Positions 1 through 5,520 of a stretch of 6,884 nucleotides of DNA are shown piece by piece. A program made the position numbers and the translations under genes. Source of the stretch: an uncultured Clostridia bacterium (GTDB lineage Bacteria > Bacillota > Clostridia > Oscillospirales > Ruminococcaceae); contig CAMGJS010000047.1 in the NCBI GenBank assembly GCA_946056455.1, positions 1-6,884 of the forward strand, written 5' to 3'. The notes below the pieces were generated by a model. The model saw nothing but the letters and a program-made list of their open reading frames with translations, was not told the origin of the DNA and ran no database searches. Each line of letters begins with the position of its first letter. Position 1 is the first letter of the stretch.

Positions 1-1034
1 ATTCCGTTGCTTGTTCTTACACCAAGTCCTGCATAGTCGCCGTAAAGTACAGCGATAGCGCCTGCCGCCATCTTAGGCATATTGTCCGAAAGGTAAACAG
101 GCTTGCCGAGGAGGAGATAAGGGAAACCTTCTCCGATTGCGTTTGTGTTGAGAAGATACTGTCCGTTTGAGTCCTTGAGTTTCTTGATAAATGCAAATGT
201 TTCAGGATGCATTGTCCAGCAGGCATCCATCTGATATGCTGTCGGGACTTTTGCCTGCAAATCAATAAGCTCATCGGATGTAAGCGATGTTGCCTTGGCT
301 GCGGTCATTGTGTTTGTAGTTGAAAGTGCTCCGCTTGACTTTCCGCTTGTTCCGGGAAGGCTTTCTTTTTCAATGAAATATGAGATTTTTTTTGCCATTT
401 CATTGATTACAAATTCAACAACATCAATGTCGCTGTTGGAAATAAGCGACTTGCTGAGAAGCGCAAGTGCACCGACAAGATATGAATCGAAATCAATTGT
501 TGTGAATTTTCCGATATCAGCTGTGATTTCAGCAAATTCTTCCTGATATGCTACATTGATATCGTGTGAGCCGTCTGCTCCGTATACAGGCACCTTGATT
601 ATTCCCTTGCCCGCGAAAGTAGTACATCTTTCAAAAATAGGGCAGATTTCCTGAATTTTTGTTATAACTCTTTTGAAAATGGTCTGAGGAATAATCGCAC
701 CATTTGCACCCTTAGTCAGATTCTGACCGGTAACGGCTCTCTGTTCAATAGCAGCGTCAATAAATTCTTTGAACGCTCTTTCTTCTTTTTCTTCGACAGT
801 AGGCTCATTGTTGCCGTCACCGTTTGCGTCTTCAAGAATAGTCTCTTTGATTTTTCTCTGCTCATTAGCAGCCTCGATAGTCTTGTCAAGAGCATTGACT
901 TCATTCTTGTATGCGTCGAACTGAGTGCTTTCCTCATCCGTCATAGCTCTCTGTTCTGTTTCGACAAGCTTCATAATGCCTTCCATAGACTTAACGATTG
1001 AATTTCTCTTTTCGATGAGTGCTTTAAGATTCAT
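1..1034 (-). CDS. HK97-fold major capsid protein, C-terminus beyond window
   Basis: Phage_capsid (HK97-type) major capsid protein, the subunit of the icosahedral shell. Translating down from the ATG at 1034 gives 344 uninterrupted residues that run off the left edge, so the last part is missing. Residues about 1-90 are charged and helical (KALIEKRNSIVKSMEGI onward), matching the N-terminal delta or scaffold region that the prohead protease normally removes. The globular fold begins near residue 100 (EQRAVTGQNLTKGANGAIIPQTIFKRV) and continues with typical segments such as VPVYGADGSHDIN, the E-loop-like AYQEEFAEITADIGKFTTIDF and WTMHPETFAFIKKLKDSNGQYL. An AGGAG ribosome site lies about ten bases upstream. 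The ATG overlaps the end of the protease gene by 11 bases, suggesting coupled translation. Family assignment is firm; the exact cleavage point is not visible. Confidence 0.93.
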   Translation of the reverse strand, partial: MNLKALIEKRNSIVKSMEGIMKLVETEQRAMTDEESTQFDAYKNEVNALDKTIEAANEQRKIKETILEDANGDGNNEPTVEEKEERAFKEFIDAAIEQRAVTGQNLTKGANGAIIPQTIFKRVITKIQEICPIFERCTTFAGKGIIKVPVYGADGSHDINVAYQEEFAEITADIGKFTTIDFDSYLVGALALLSKSLISNSDIDVVEFVINEMAKKISYFIEKESLPGTSGKSSGALSTTNTMTAAKATSLTSDELIDLQAKVPTAYQMDACWTMHPETFAFIKKLKDSNGQYLLNTNAIGEGFPYLLLGKPVYLSDNMPKMAAGAIAVLYGDYAGLGVRTSNG

Positions 1035-1638
1035 AAATCATCTCTCCTTTTAATTTCAAAATTTCGATTTCTTTCTTCTTGGTCGAATAATCGACCGCTT
1101 TCGCCTTTGGCGGTTCGGTGATTTCTGCGTTGTCCTCGATACCTCTTGACTCTGTTTCGCAGATTTCATCACCGCGAGCCTCGATTGATGTACCGATGTA
1201 TGCAGGCGTCACCGTCAGCATAGATACTTCCGAGAAATTGGCAAAGTCGTCAATCTCACGCTGGTATACGCCGTCAACGGGGCCGCTCCACATAGAGTGT
1301 GCTCCGCCGAACGCGAACGACCAGCCCCGCAGCTCCTTTGCCTTTGATATGACCTCCGTATCTGTTACTACCGTCCGTGCGTAAAGCCCTATGTTGTCTT
1401 CGTGCAGCTCAAGTGAGCCGTCTTCTGTTGAACCAATCGTTTTCTCGTGATTAAACATCAGCTTGACAGGCTTTCCTCTTGCGATTACCTTTTCAAAGGT
1501 CTTTGCTTTGATACGCTCGACAAAAGGGCCCTTTGCCTCTCTGCACATTGACTGTGGCAAAATACGGCTGTTGCGCTCGACGGCATTGACATATCCCGAA
1601 ACAACCATCTCTTCGGCACTTCTGAATTCAATTTTCAT
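1024..1638 (-). CDS. Prohead maturation protease (HK97 gp4-like, peptidase S78 family)
   Basis: Serine protease that is packed inside the prohead and cleaves the capsid scaffold region during maturation. The 204-residue protein carries the expected motifs: FNHEK with the catalytic His at about residue 64, GWSFAFGG with the nucleophile Ser at about 107, and FSEVSMLTVTPAY with an acidic residue at about 137 where the family places its third catalytic residue. The N-terminus (MKIEFRSAEEMVVSGYVNAVE) is typical. I chose the ATG at 1638 because a strong AGGAGG (1646-1651) sits 7 bases upstream; an in-frame ATG at 1659 would place that site inside the gene. The C-terminal tail after residue 160 is acidic then lysine-rich, as is common for the self-cleaved tail. 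It lies directly upstream of the capsid gene and overlaps it by 11 bases. Its position after the portal is standard for this phage type. Confidence 0.95.
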   Translation of the reverse strand: MKIEFRSAEEMVVSGYVNAVERNSRILPQSMCREAKGPFVERIKAKTFEKVIARGKPVKLMFNHEKTIGSTEDGSLELHEDNIGLYARTVVTDTEVISKAKELRGWSFAFGGAHSMWSGPVDGVYQREIDDFANFSEVSMLTVTPAYIGTSIEARGDEICETESRGIEDNAEITEPPKAKAVDYSTKKKEIEILKLKGEMIYES

Positions 1639-1645
1639 TTTCTCA

Positions 1646-1651
1646 CCTCCT
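1646..1651 (-). promoter_or_regulatory. Ribosome binding site deciding the protease start
   Basis: The minus strand reads AGGAGG here, 7 bases before the ATG at 1638. It lies within the reading frame of an upstream in-frame ATG at 1659 (MPKGGEK...), so it argues that translation starts at 1638 and not at 1659. Confidence 0.85.
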
Positions 1652-1657
1652 TTGGGC

Positions 1658-1692
1658 ATAAAAATAGCGCCTACTTTGAAATGAGCAGACGC
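1658..1692 (-). terminator. Hairpin plus T-rich tail upstream of the protease gene (divergent repeat copy)
   Basis: On the minus strand GCGTCTGCT (1692-1684) and AGTAGGCGC (1675-1667) form a 9-pair stem, including two G-U pairs, with an 8-base loop. It is followed by TATTTTTATG. This looks like a rho-independent terminator or attenuator. The 15 bases 1658-1672 are identical to 5280-5294 in front of terL, so the 3' arm and tail are shared with that element, while the 5' arm differs and still pairs. It lies only a few bases before the protease ribosome site, so read-through or attenuation must occur if it acts as a terminator. Confidence 0.5.
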
Positions 1693-1716
1693 AAAAATAT
1701 TCAGTTGTCGCTTGGA

Positions 1717-1754
1717 TATAAAAACAGCACCTTGCAGTTGACTGCAAAATGCTG
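1717..1754 (-). terminator. Hairpin terminator-like repeat after the portal/80-residue ORF pair
   Basis: The minus-strand RNA folds into a 13-pair stem (CAGCATTTTGCAG, 1754-1742, with CTGCAAGGTGCTG, 1737-1725) around a UCAA loop, followed by TTTTTATAT. The hairpin begins 7 bases after the stop codon of the 80-residue ORF. This is the classical layout of a rho-independent terminator. Two stem pairs are G-U in this orientation and would be mismatches on the other strand, so the functional RNA is the minus-strand transcript. Bases 1717-1753 match 5279-5315 at 34 of 37 positions. A terminator inside a late operon implies partial read-through or phage antitermination; an RNA processing or stability element is an alternative. 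Confidence 0.6.
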
Positions 1755-1761
1755 GTTTTAG

Positions 1762-2004
1762 TTATTCGTCGTCTTCATCGTCGTCCACGATTTCGACTTC
1801 TTCATCTTTGAATATTTCATCTAATGCCGAACTTAGATTGTCGGAGTTTTCAAGAATATTGAGGATTTCATCCAGTCTGTTCCTTTCGTTTCCGTACAAA
1901 ACAGTCGCGATGACGGTTGATTCGAATAACTCTCCTTCGTGATTTTCATGAGGAAGAGATTTCATTTTCTCTATAATTTTTGTTTCGGTATCGCTAAGTT
2001 TCAT
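1762..2004 (-). CDS. Small acidic protein overlapping the portal end; candidate immunity/antitoxin
   Basis: An 80-residue protein I do not recognise. It is predicted mostly helical (MKLSDTETKIIEKMKSL; RNRLDEILNILENSDNLSSALDEIF) and ends in a very acidic tail (DEEVEIVDDDEDDE). It has no membrane segment and no cysteine. A GGAGG lies 9 bases before the ATG, and the ATG overlaps the last 11 bases of the portal gene, so translation is probably coupled to it. A standard HK97-type head operon has the protease or a MuF-type gene at this place. A small acidic protein directly after a gene that ends in a toxin-like domain is the usual layout for an immunity protein, and an acidic surface would suit a nuclease partner. 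This role is inference from position and charge. A head accessory protein is the main alternative. It is about 30 percent GC in the stretch sampled (1801-1860), lower than the portal body. Confidence 0.8.
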   Translation of the reverse strand: MKLSDTETKIIEKMKSLPHENHEGELFESTVIATVLYGNERNRLDEILNILENSDNLSSALDEIFKDEEVEIVDDDEDDE

Positions 2005-3541
2005 TTTTCAAAGCCTCCATTATAAGATTTATCTTATCTCCATTTCCAACTATAGAAACTTTGGCCAAGAATTTATATGTTCCGAATTCTATTACATTTA
2101 AAACATAAAAATGATTTCTGTTGAAATATCCGTAATTTTTACCCTTGACAGCTCTTGGAAAATCAGTTGCGAATTGATGAGAAACTCTTGTATATTCACT
2201 TTGAGACATCTTGAATTTACCAAACCAAAACTTTCCTCGCCTTCTCGGCTGACCTTCATATCTTTCTTCGATTATATCATATAAATCCGATATTTTCAAT
2301 GCCCTCTGAGAAATATCCGTCATCTGATTGGTGTTCGGAGTATAGACAGTCTTGGTCTTCGGGTCGTATAGCACATCGTTAAGTCCAAGCTTAATAAAGT
2401 CAAGACCAAGAGGAGGCATATCCTCTTTGTATCTGACTTCATCTGCCTGCATAAAGTTTGCGTTCAGACCAATCTGATATGCCCGGTATCGTTTAAGAAT
2501 ATCGCCCTTGACAAGCTCGGTCATATCAACCACAAAATACATTGACGACTGCTCGCTTTCAAGTAGCAAGTTAAGATTGAGGACGGTCTGTAGGTCGATT
2601 ATAATAGGCGTTATAGCCGCCTTAACTGCCGAAGCCTGCTCGTCGTCGTTTGCTTTGCCCGATATAATATCAAGCGAAAGATTAAATATTCTGCATATTT
2701 CTTCGCCGTTTGCGGACTTTTGTTCATACATCTGCATTTCTGCGGCACTCGCCGAAGTTTCTTTGAATGTAATGCCCTCGTTCAGGACCATCATTCTGTT
2801 TTCAGCATTTGAATAAAAATTGTTCCATTTTTCTCTGATTTCATCCAGTACGGATTCTTCGACTTTTTTTACAGTCTGCAAAAAGCCTTTTTTATTGCCA
2901 CCTGCTTTAACGCTTGCCAACTCAAGCTTCAACGATGAATAGGCGACATCGAGAATAAGTCTGTTTTCCTTAACTACGCCCGTTCCCGAATAACCGTCCT
3001 TGCTATGTCTGAGCAGTCGCAAAAACTCAAACTCACGATATGTCCTGCCGTTTATCAAAATACTTGCCGTCTTGAATATAGGGTCGTTGTTGTGCAGGAA
3101 AGAAACGTAATCGCGATTGACATAGTGCAGGGATTTGACTTCGTTGAATTCTTTGTTTATGTAGATATAACCTGCTCCGCTTGTGAGATAATCGATGATG
3201 AGTGCCTGTTTCATCTGATACGCTGTCATAAGGTCGCCCGTTTTATCGTTCAGCAAAGCTATACGCTTATCGCCGACAACTTCTTTAACTGCAGGAACTT
3301 CCTTTCCGTCCTCTGTTGTTGTCATCGTTTCACGGTATAATTTTATAGGCAATGACGCTATTATCGAAGATATATAGTTTACACACGCGCAAAATGACGG
3401 AATATTCATTGCCTCGTCGGTCGTGAGCTCTTTATCAAGCCCCAATACCTCGCGTATCAAAGCAACCGAGTTGTTCTCGTTAAGAACCCGCTCTCTGCTC
3501 TCTTTCTTTTTAAATATTTTTTTGATTTTCTCAAAAGCCAC
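1994..3541 (-). CDS. Phage portal protein (HK97 family) with an extra C-terminal domain
   Basis: Portal subunit: the ring at one capsid vertex through which DNA is packed and ejected, and onto which terminase and head completion proteins dock. The 515-residue protein starts at a GTG preceded by AAAGGGTG; the lysine-rich MAFEKIKKIFKKKES start is typical. Residues about 40-400 match the HK97 portal family: DEAMNIPSFCACVNYISSIIASLPIKLYR, then LIIDYLTSGAGYIYINK, VNRDYVSFLH, the stem-type helices, and FNLSLDIISGKANDDEQASAVKAAITPII. Family members usually end soon after a segment like the LYDPKTKTVYTPNTNQM seen near residues 391-407. Here another ~105 residues follow, including a linker (IIEERYEGQPRRRGKFW, 423-439) and a compact basic domain. 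The gene lies 15 bases after terL and overlaps the 80-residue ORF by 11 bases. Portal identity is firm; the extra domain is described separately. Confidence 0.95.
   Translation of the reverse strand: MAFEKIKKIFKKKESRERVLNENNSVALIREVLGLDKELTTDEAMNIPSFCACVNYISSIIASLPIKLYRETMTTTEDGKEVPAVKEVVGDKRIALLNDKTGDLMTAYQMKQALIIDYLTSGAGYIYINKEFNEVKSLHYVNRDYVSFLHNNDPIFKTASILINGRTYREFEFLRLLRHSKDGYSGTGVVKENRLILDVAYSSLKLELASVKAGGNKKGFLQTVKKVEESVLDEIREKWNNFYSNAENRMMVLNEGITFKETSASAAEMQMYEQKSANGEEICRIFNLSLDIISGKANDDEQASAVKAAITPIIIDLQTVLNLNLLLESEQSSMYFVVDMTELVKGDILKRYRAYQIGLNANFMQADEVRYKEDMPPLGLDFIKLGLNDVLYDPKTKTVYTPNTNQMTDISQRALKISDLYDIIEERYEGQPRRRGKFWFGKFKMSQSEYTRVSHQFATDFPRAVKGKNYGYFNRNHFYVLNVIEFGTYKFLAKVSIVGNGDKINLIMEALKNET
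1997..2275 (-). other. Portal C-terminal extension: linker plus possible BECR-type nuclease/toxin domain
   Basis: Residues 423-515 of the portal. After the IIEERY linker comes a domain of about 75 residues: FWFGKFKMSQSEYTRVSHQF, then TDFPRAVKGKNYGYFNRNHF, then YVLNVIEFGTYKFLAKVSIV and a short final helix. The pattern (helix with His455, basic Lys466/Lys468, then strands with Arg475, His477 and Tyr479, closing with a GTYKF strand) resembles from memory the small C-terminal domains of phage MuF-type effectors in the barnase-EndoU-colicin E5/D-RelE (BECR) RNase group. I cannot confirm this without a profile or structure comparison. Sampled lines here are 28-30 percent GC (2041-2160) against 43 percent in the portal body (2401-2460), which fits a separately acquired module. 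It could instead be an inert crown-domain decoration or a degenerate domain. Confidence 0.5.
2225..2275 (-). repeat. Shared linker, portal copy (IIEERY..QPR..G.W)
   Basis: Encodes IIEERYEGQPRRRGKFW. The matching segment at 6104-6157 encodes IIEERYNPNQPRDEKGRW. The first 22 bases or so (from 2275-2276 downward) agree at about 20 of 22 positions, and the CARCCGAGA encoding QPR is also shared. QPRDEKGRW-like linkers are known to me from phage-borne multidomain head proteins, where they separate a structural part from a variable C-terminal domain. Confidence 0.75.
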
Positions 3542-3556
3542 CTTTTTACACCCTTT

Positions 3557-5257
3557 CTAAGTTAATACGCCCCAGGAGATTTGTTTTTCCTGCAATATAA
3601 CATTGACATTAAGCAGATATATTGCGTTTATTACAGATACGACCATATCAACCTTGCCCGAAGATTTCTTTTTGTTGACATACTTGTTGAGATTTGTGTC
3701 CTCGGTGCATCTTGCGTTCTGTATATTTATTTCAAACATCAGATTCTCATCATAGTGAAAAGTATTCTGCAAGACGCTTTCTTTCAATAGCTTAGTCGGT
3801 ACATGCAGAACGGAAGAATGCTGTTTGATTTCGCAACACTCAATCCCTTCGGATTCCCATTTCTGAACAGACGACAGCGCATTATACTTGTCAAAACCGA
3901 GCATTTCAATAGTTACACCATATTTTTGAGGAAGTGATGAGACAAAATTCTCAACAAATTTATAATCAATAATTCGGTCACCGCACGAAAAGCAATATCC
4001 TTTCTTGATAAGCTCCTTGTAGTCGACGCCTTCCTTCTTTGATTTGACTTCAACGCTGTCGGCAGGAACAAAGCCCCATCCCTTGGCATAGATTTGTCCA
4101 TCGTGGAAACATACCATAGCGACCGAGGTATTGTCCTCGGTCATTGAAAGGTCAACGCCGAGATAAACATGCTTGCCAATCCAGAACGAAAGGTCTTCAA
4201 CGATTTTGCACTTGCGGAAGTCGATAACATCAATAAACCCGCTTGTTCCAAGGGATTTGAACTTGATATTGCAATGCTTGCAGAGAAAGTTTTCTCTTTT
4301 ATTCTCGTAAACAATGGCATCTTCTCGTTTTTCAATAAGAGCCTGCATGATATGTTCGTGATCATACGCTGCCGGATTCGCCTGATAGATAACAAGGTCG
4401 TTGGTCTTCCATTGTTCTCCGGACATAAATTCAATGTCAGGCTCGTAGAGCAGGGAGAACCTCCGCTTATTGCTGTTAAGTCCGTCAAGGACTTTTTTCG
4501 ATTTGTCTATTTCATCAATAAATCCGTTGTTATCGTTCGGATACTGTGTTGAAATGATTATTCCGAGTTTTTCGGTAAGAGTTATCTGAGAAGAAGACAT
4601 TGCCTCGACAGGATAACTGTCCATTCCTCCGGCTTCATCGGCCAAGAACATATTAGCCATCTTGCCGTCCATTTTGTCCTGAGAATACGCAAGCGGAGTA
4701 AACTCGCTTTCGGTTATTTCACAACGAATTTCAGAGCGAAGAATGTTGAAAACACGATTTCTTGCTCCTGTTGACAGCAAAGGACTGCTTTTTATTATTT
4801 TTTTAATTGCAACCTGCAGCTCCTTTGATAGCTTAAGGTCAGGTGCTACAGAAAAGAAACGGGAGAACCGAGGCTCTGTCAGCATGCCGATTATGAATAT
4901 AACGGCAGATACAAAGGTCTTGAAGTTCTTACGAGCAATTTCAAGGACAACTGTTTGATAAAACCGAGTGGCGTCAGTACGGCTCTTTGTGCAGAATGTT
5001 GCGAAGATAAGCAACATTGCATAGTCTTCAAGCCCTTCATACATCGAACATCCAAGGTCCGGATGATTGATAAGCTTGAGCAGCTTGACAATCTTTTTAT
5101 ATGTTTTTTCGCAGATATATGCGTCTTCGCTATTGCCGTCGCATATTTCAATCCACGACGCACATTGTTTTTTGACATATTCGCCGACATAATGATTATC
5201 GGGTTCTAAGCACCATTTGGCGTACTTATACGCTCGGCTGTCCTTAATGGCGACCAT
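3557..5257 (-). CDS. terL: Terminase large subunit (packaging ATPase and nuclease)
   Basis: DNA-packaging motor that pumps DNA through the portal and cuts the concatemer. The 566-residue length suits the Terminase_1 family. The ATPase half has a Walker A variant in EIARKNFKT (106-114), Walker B MFLADE (Asp207, Glu208) and the coupling motif IIISTQYP (233-240). The nuclease half has the three expected acidic positions: LGVD (Asp369), LGFD (Asp456) and SGKVDM (Asp537). The Walker A has Phe112 where most relatives have Gly. A CxxC-type cluster (Cys326, Cys329; Cys422, Cys425) may be structural. AGGAG (5263-5267) lies 5 bases before the ATG at 5257. The gene is separated from the small terminase by the JAB cassette and is immediately followed by the portal. 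All catalytic acids are present, so it appears intact. Confidence 0.96.
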   Translation of the reverse strand: MVAIKDSRAYKYAKWCLEPDNHYVGEYVKKQCASWIEICDGNSEDAYICEKTYKKIVKLLKLINHPDLGCSMYEGLEDYAMLLIFATFCTKSRTDATRFYQTVVLEIARKNFKTFVSAVIFIIGMLTEPRFSRFFSVAPDLKLSKELQVAIKKIIKSSPLLSTGARNRVFNILRSEIRCEITESEFTPLAYSQDKMDGKMANMFLADEAGGMDSYPVEAMSSSQITLTEKLGIIISTQYPNDNNGFIDEIDKSKKVLDGLNSNKRRFSLLYEPDIEFMSGEQWKTNDLVIYQANPAAYDHEHIMQALIEKREDAIVYENKRENFLCKHCNIKFKSLGTSGFIDVIDFRKCKIVEDLSFWIGKHVYLGVDLSMTEDNTSVAMVCFHDGQIYAKGWGFVPADSVEVKSKKEGVDYKELIKKGYCFSCGDRIIDYKFVENFVSSLPQKYGVTIEMLGFDKYNALSSVQKWESEGIECCEIKQHSSVLHVPTKLLKESVLQNTFHYDENLMFEINIQNARCTEDTNLNKYVNKKKSSGKVDMVVSVINAIYLLNVNVILQEKQISWGVLT

Positions 5258-5278
5258 TTCTTCTCCTTTCCGTTAGGG

Positions 5279-5315
5279 TATAAAAATAGCGCCTTGCAGT
5301 TGACTGCAAAACGCT
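5279..5315 (-). terminator. Hairpin terminator-like repeat between the JAB cassette and terL
   Basis: The minus-strand RNA forms a 12-pair stem (AGCGTTTTGCAG, 5315-5304, with CTGCAAGGCGCT, 5299-5288), a UCAA loop and an ATTTTTATA tail. It sits 40 bases after the stop of the 54-residue ORF and about 20 bases before the terL ribosome site. It matches 1717-1753 at 34 of 37 bases. The G-C pair 5291/5312 is replaced there by an A-T pair (1729/1750), a compensating change that keeps the stem. Terminator or attenuator is the simplest reading; an RNA cleavage element is possible. Confidence 0.6.
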
Positions 5316-5323
5316 TTGTGTTT

Positions 5324-5342
5324 ATGAAGTTGAATGCAAAAT
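5324..5342 (-). repeat. Degenerate partial copy of the hairpin repeat
   Basis: The plus strand AGTTGAATGCAAAAT lies just beyond the terL-side hairpin and resembles the AGTTGACTGCAAAA core of the repeat with one mismatch. The opposite arm is eroded (TGA in place of TTGC), so no stable stem forms. It may be a relic of a tandem copy, like the two adjacent elements at 1658-1757. Confidence 0.3.
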
Positions 5343-5355
5343 AGGGGATTTATGT

Positions 5356-5520
5356 CTATGAGTCAAATATGGATTTGAGTTCTTCCATTCGTTCTTCACC
5401 AGATTTAGTTGTATTAACAGACAACAATTGCGAATGCTCTATACATAAATCTCGATGCTTTTTTATTTCTTCTTCTGTTCGCTGGATTAATGGTTTATCG
5501 CTCATACTGATTTTATTCAT
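5356..5520 (-). CDS. Small 54-residue protein after the JAB gene; candidate partner/immunity protein
   Basis: An unannotated-size ORF encoding MNKISMSDKPLIQRT, then EEEIKKHRDLCIEHSQLL, and ending in GEERMEELKSIFDS. I do not recognise a family. It is charged and probably a helical pair, with no signal peptide or membrane segment. The ATG at 5520 overlaps the end of the JAB gene by 8 bases, and GGGAG (5528-5532) lies 7 bases upstream, which favours this start over the in-frame ATG at 5505 (49 residues), which has no ribosome site. Position and overlap copy those of the 80-residue ORF after the portal, so it may be the cognate immunity or regulatory partner of the JAB protein. The function is inferred from layout alone. 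Confidence 0.65.
   Translation of the reverse strand: MNKISMSDKPLIQRTEEEIKKHRDLCIEHSQLLSVNTTKSGEERMEELKSIFDS

Noticed and set aside
17..937. Minus-strand ORFs at 17-274 and 716-937
   Set aside because: They are out of frame with the capsid reading frame, which translates cleanly as an HK97-type protein from 1034 to the window edge.
1639..1659. Earlier in-frame protease start at 1659 (MPKGGEK)
   Set aside because: The strong AGGAGG would fall inside the gene; the ATG at 1638 has ideal spacing from it.
1658..1757. Repeats as a CRISPR array, type III toxin-antitoxin RNA array or attachment site
   Set aside because: Only two or three unequal copies, no regular spacers, no matching endoribonuclease gene next to them and no integrase; hairpin plus T-tail fits terminators better.
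1765..1800. Poly-Asp tails shared by the 80-residue ORF and TerS (6302-6320) as a repeat
   Set aside because: The similarity is only GAC/GAT codon runs, easily explained by independent low-complexity acidic tails.
1994..2290. Portal extension as a frameshift or lost stop codon artefact
   Set aside because: The extension is an ordered reading frame with a domain-like pattern, a linker matching another gene, and a well-spaced overlapping next gene, so read-through into noncoding DNA is unlikely.
3913..4488. Minus-strand ORFs at 3913-4101 and 4141-4488 as extra genes
   Set aside because: They lie wholly inside terL in another frame.
4169..4552. Plus-strand ORF of 127 residues, and the other plus-strand ORFs at 295, 1118, 1463, 2508, 3005, 3581, 4743, 4955 and 6396
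   Set aside because: All lie opposite strongly supported minus-strand phage genes, have no ribosome sites and show no recognisable protein features.
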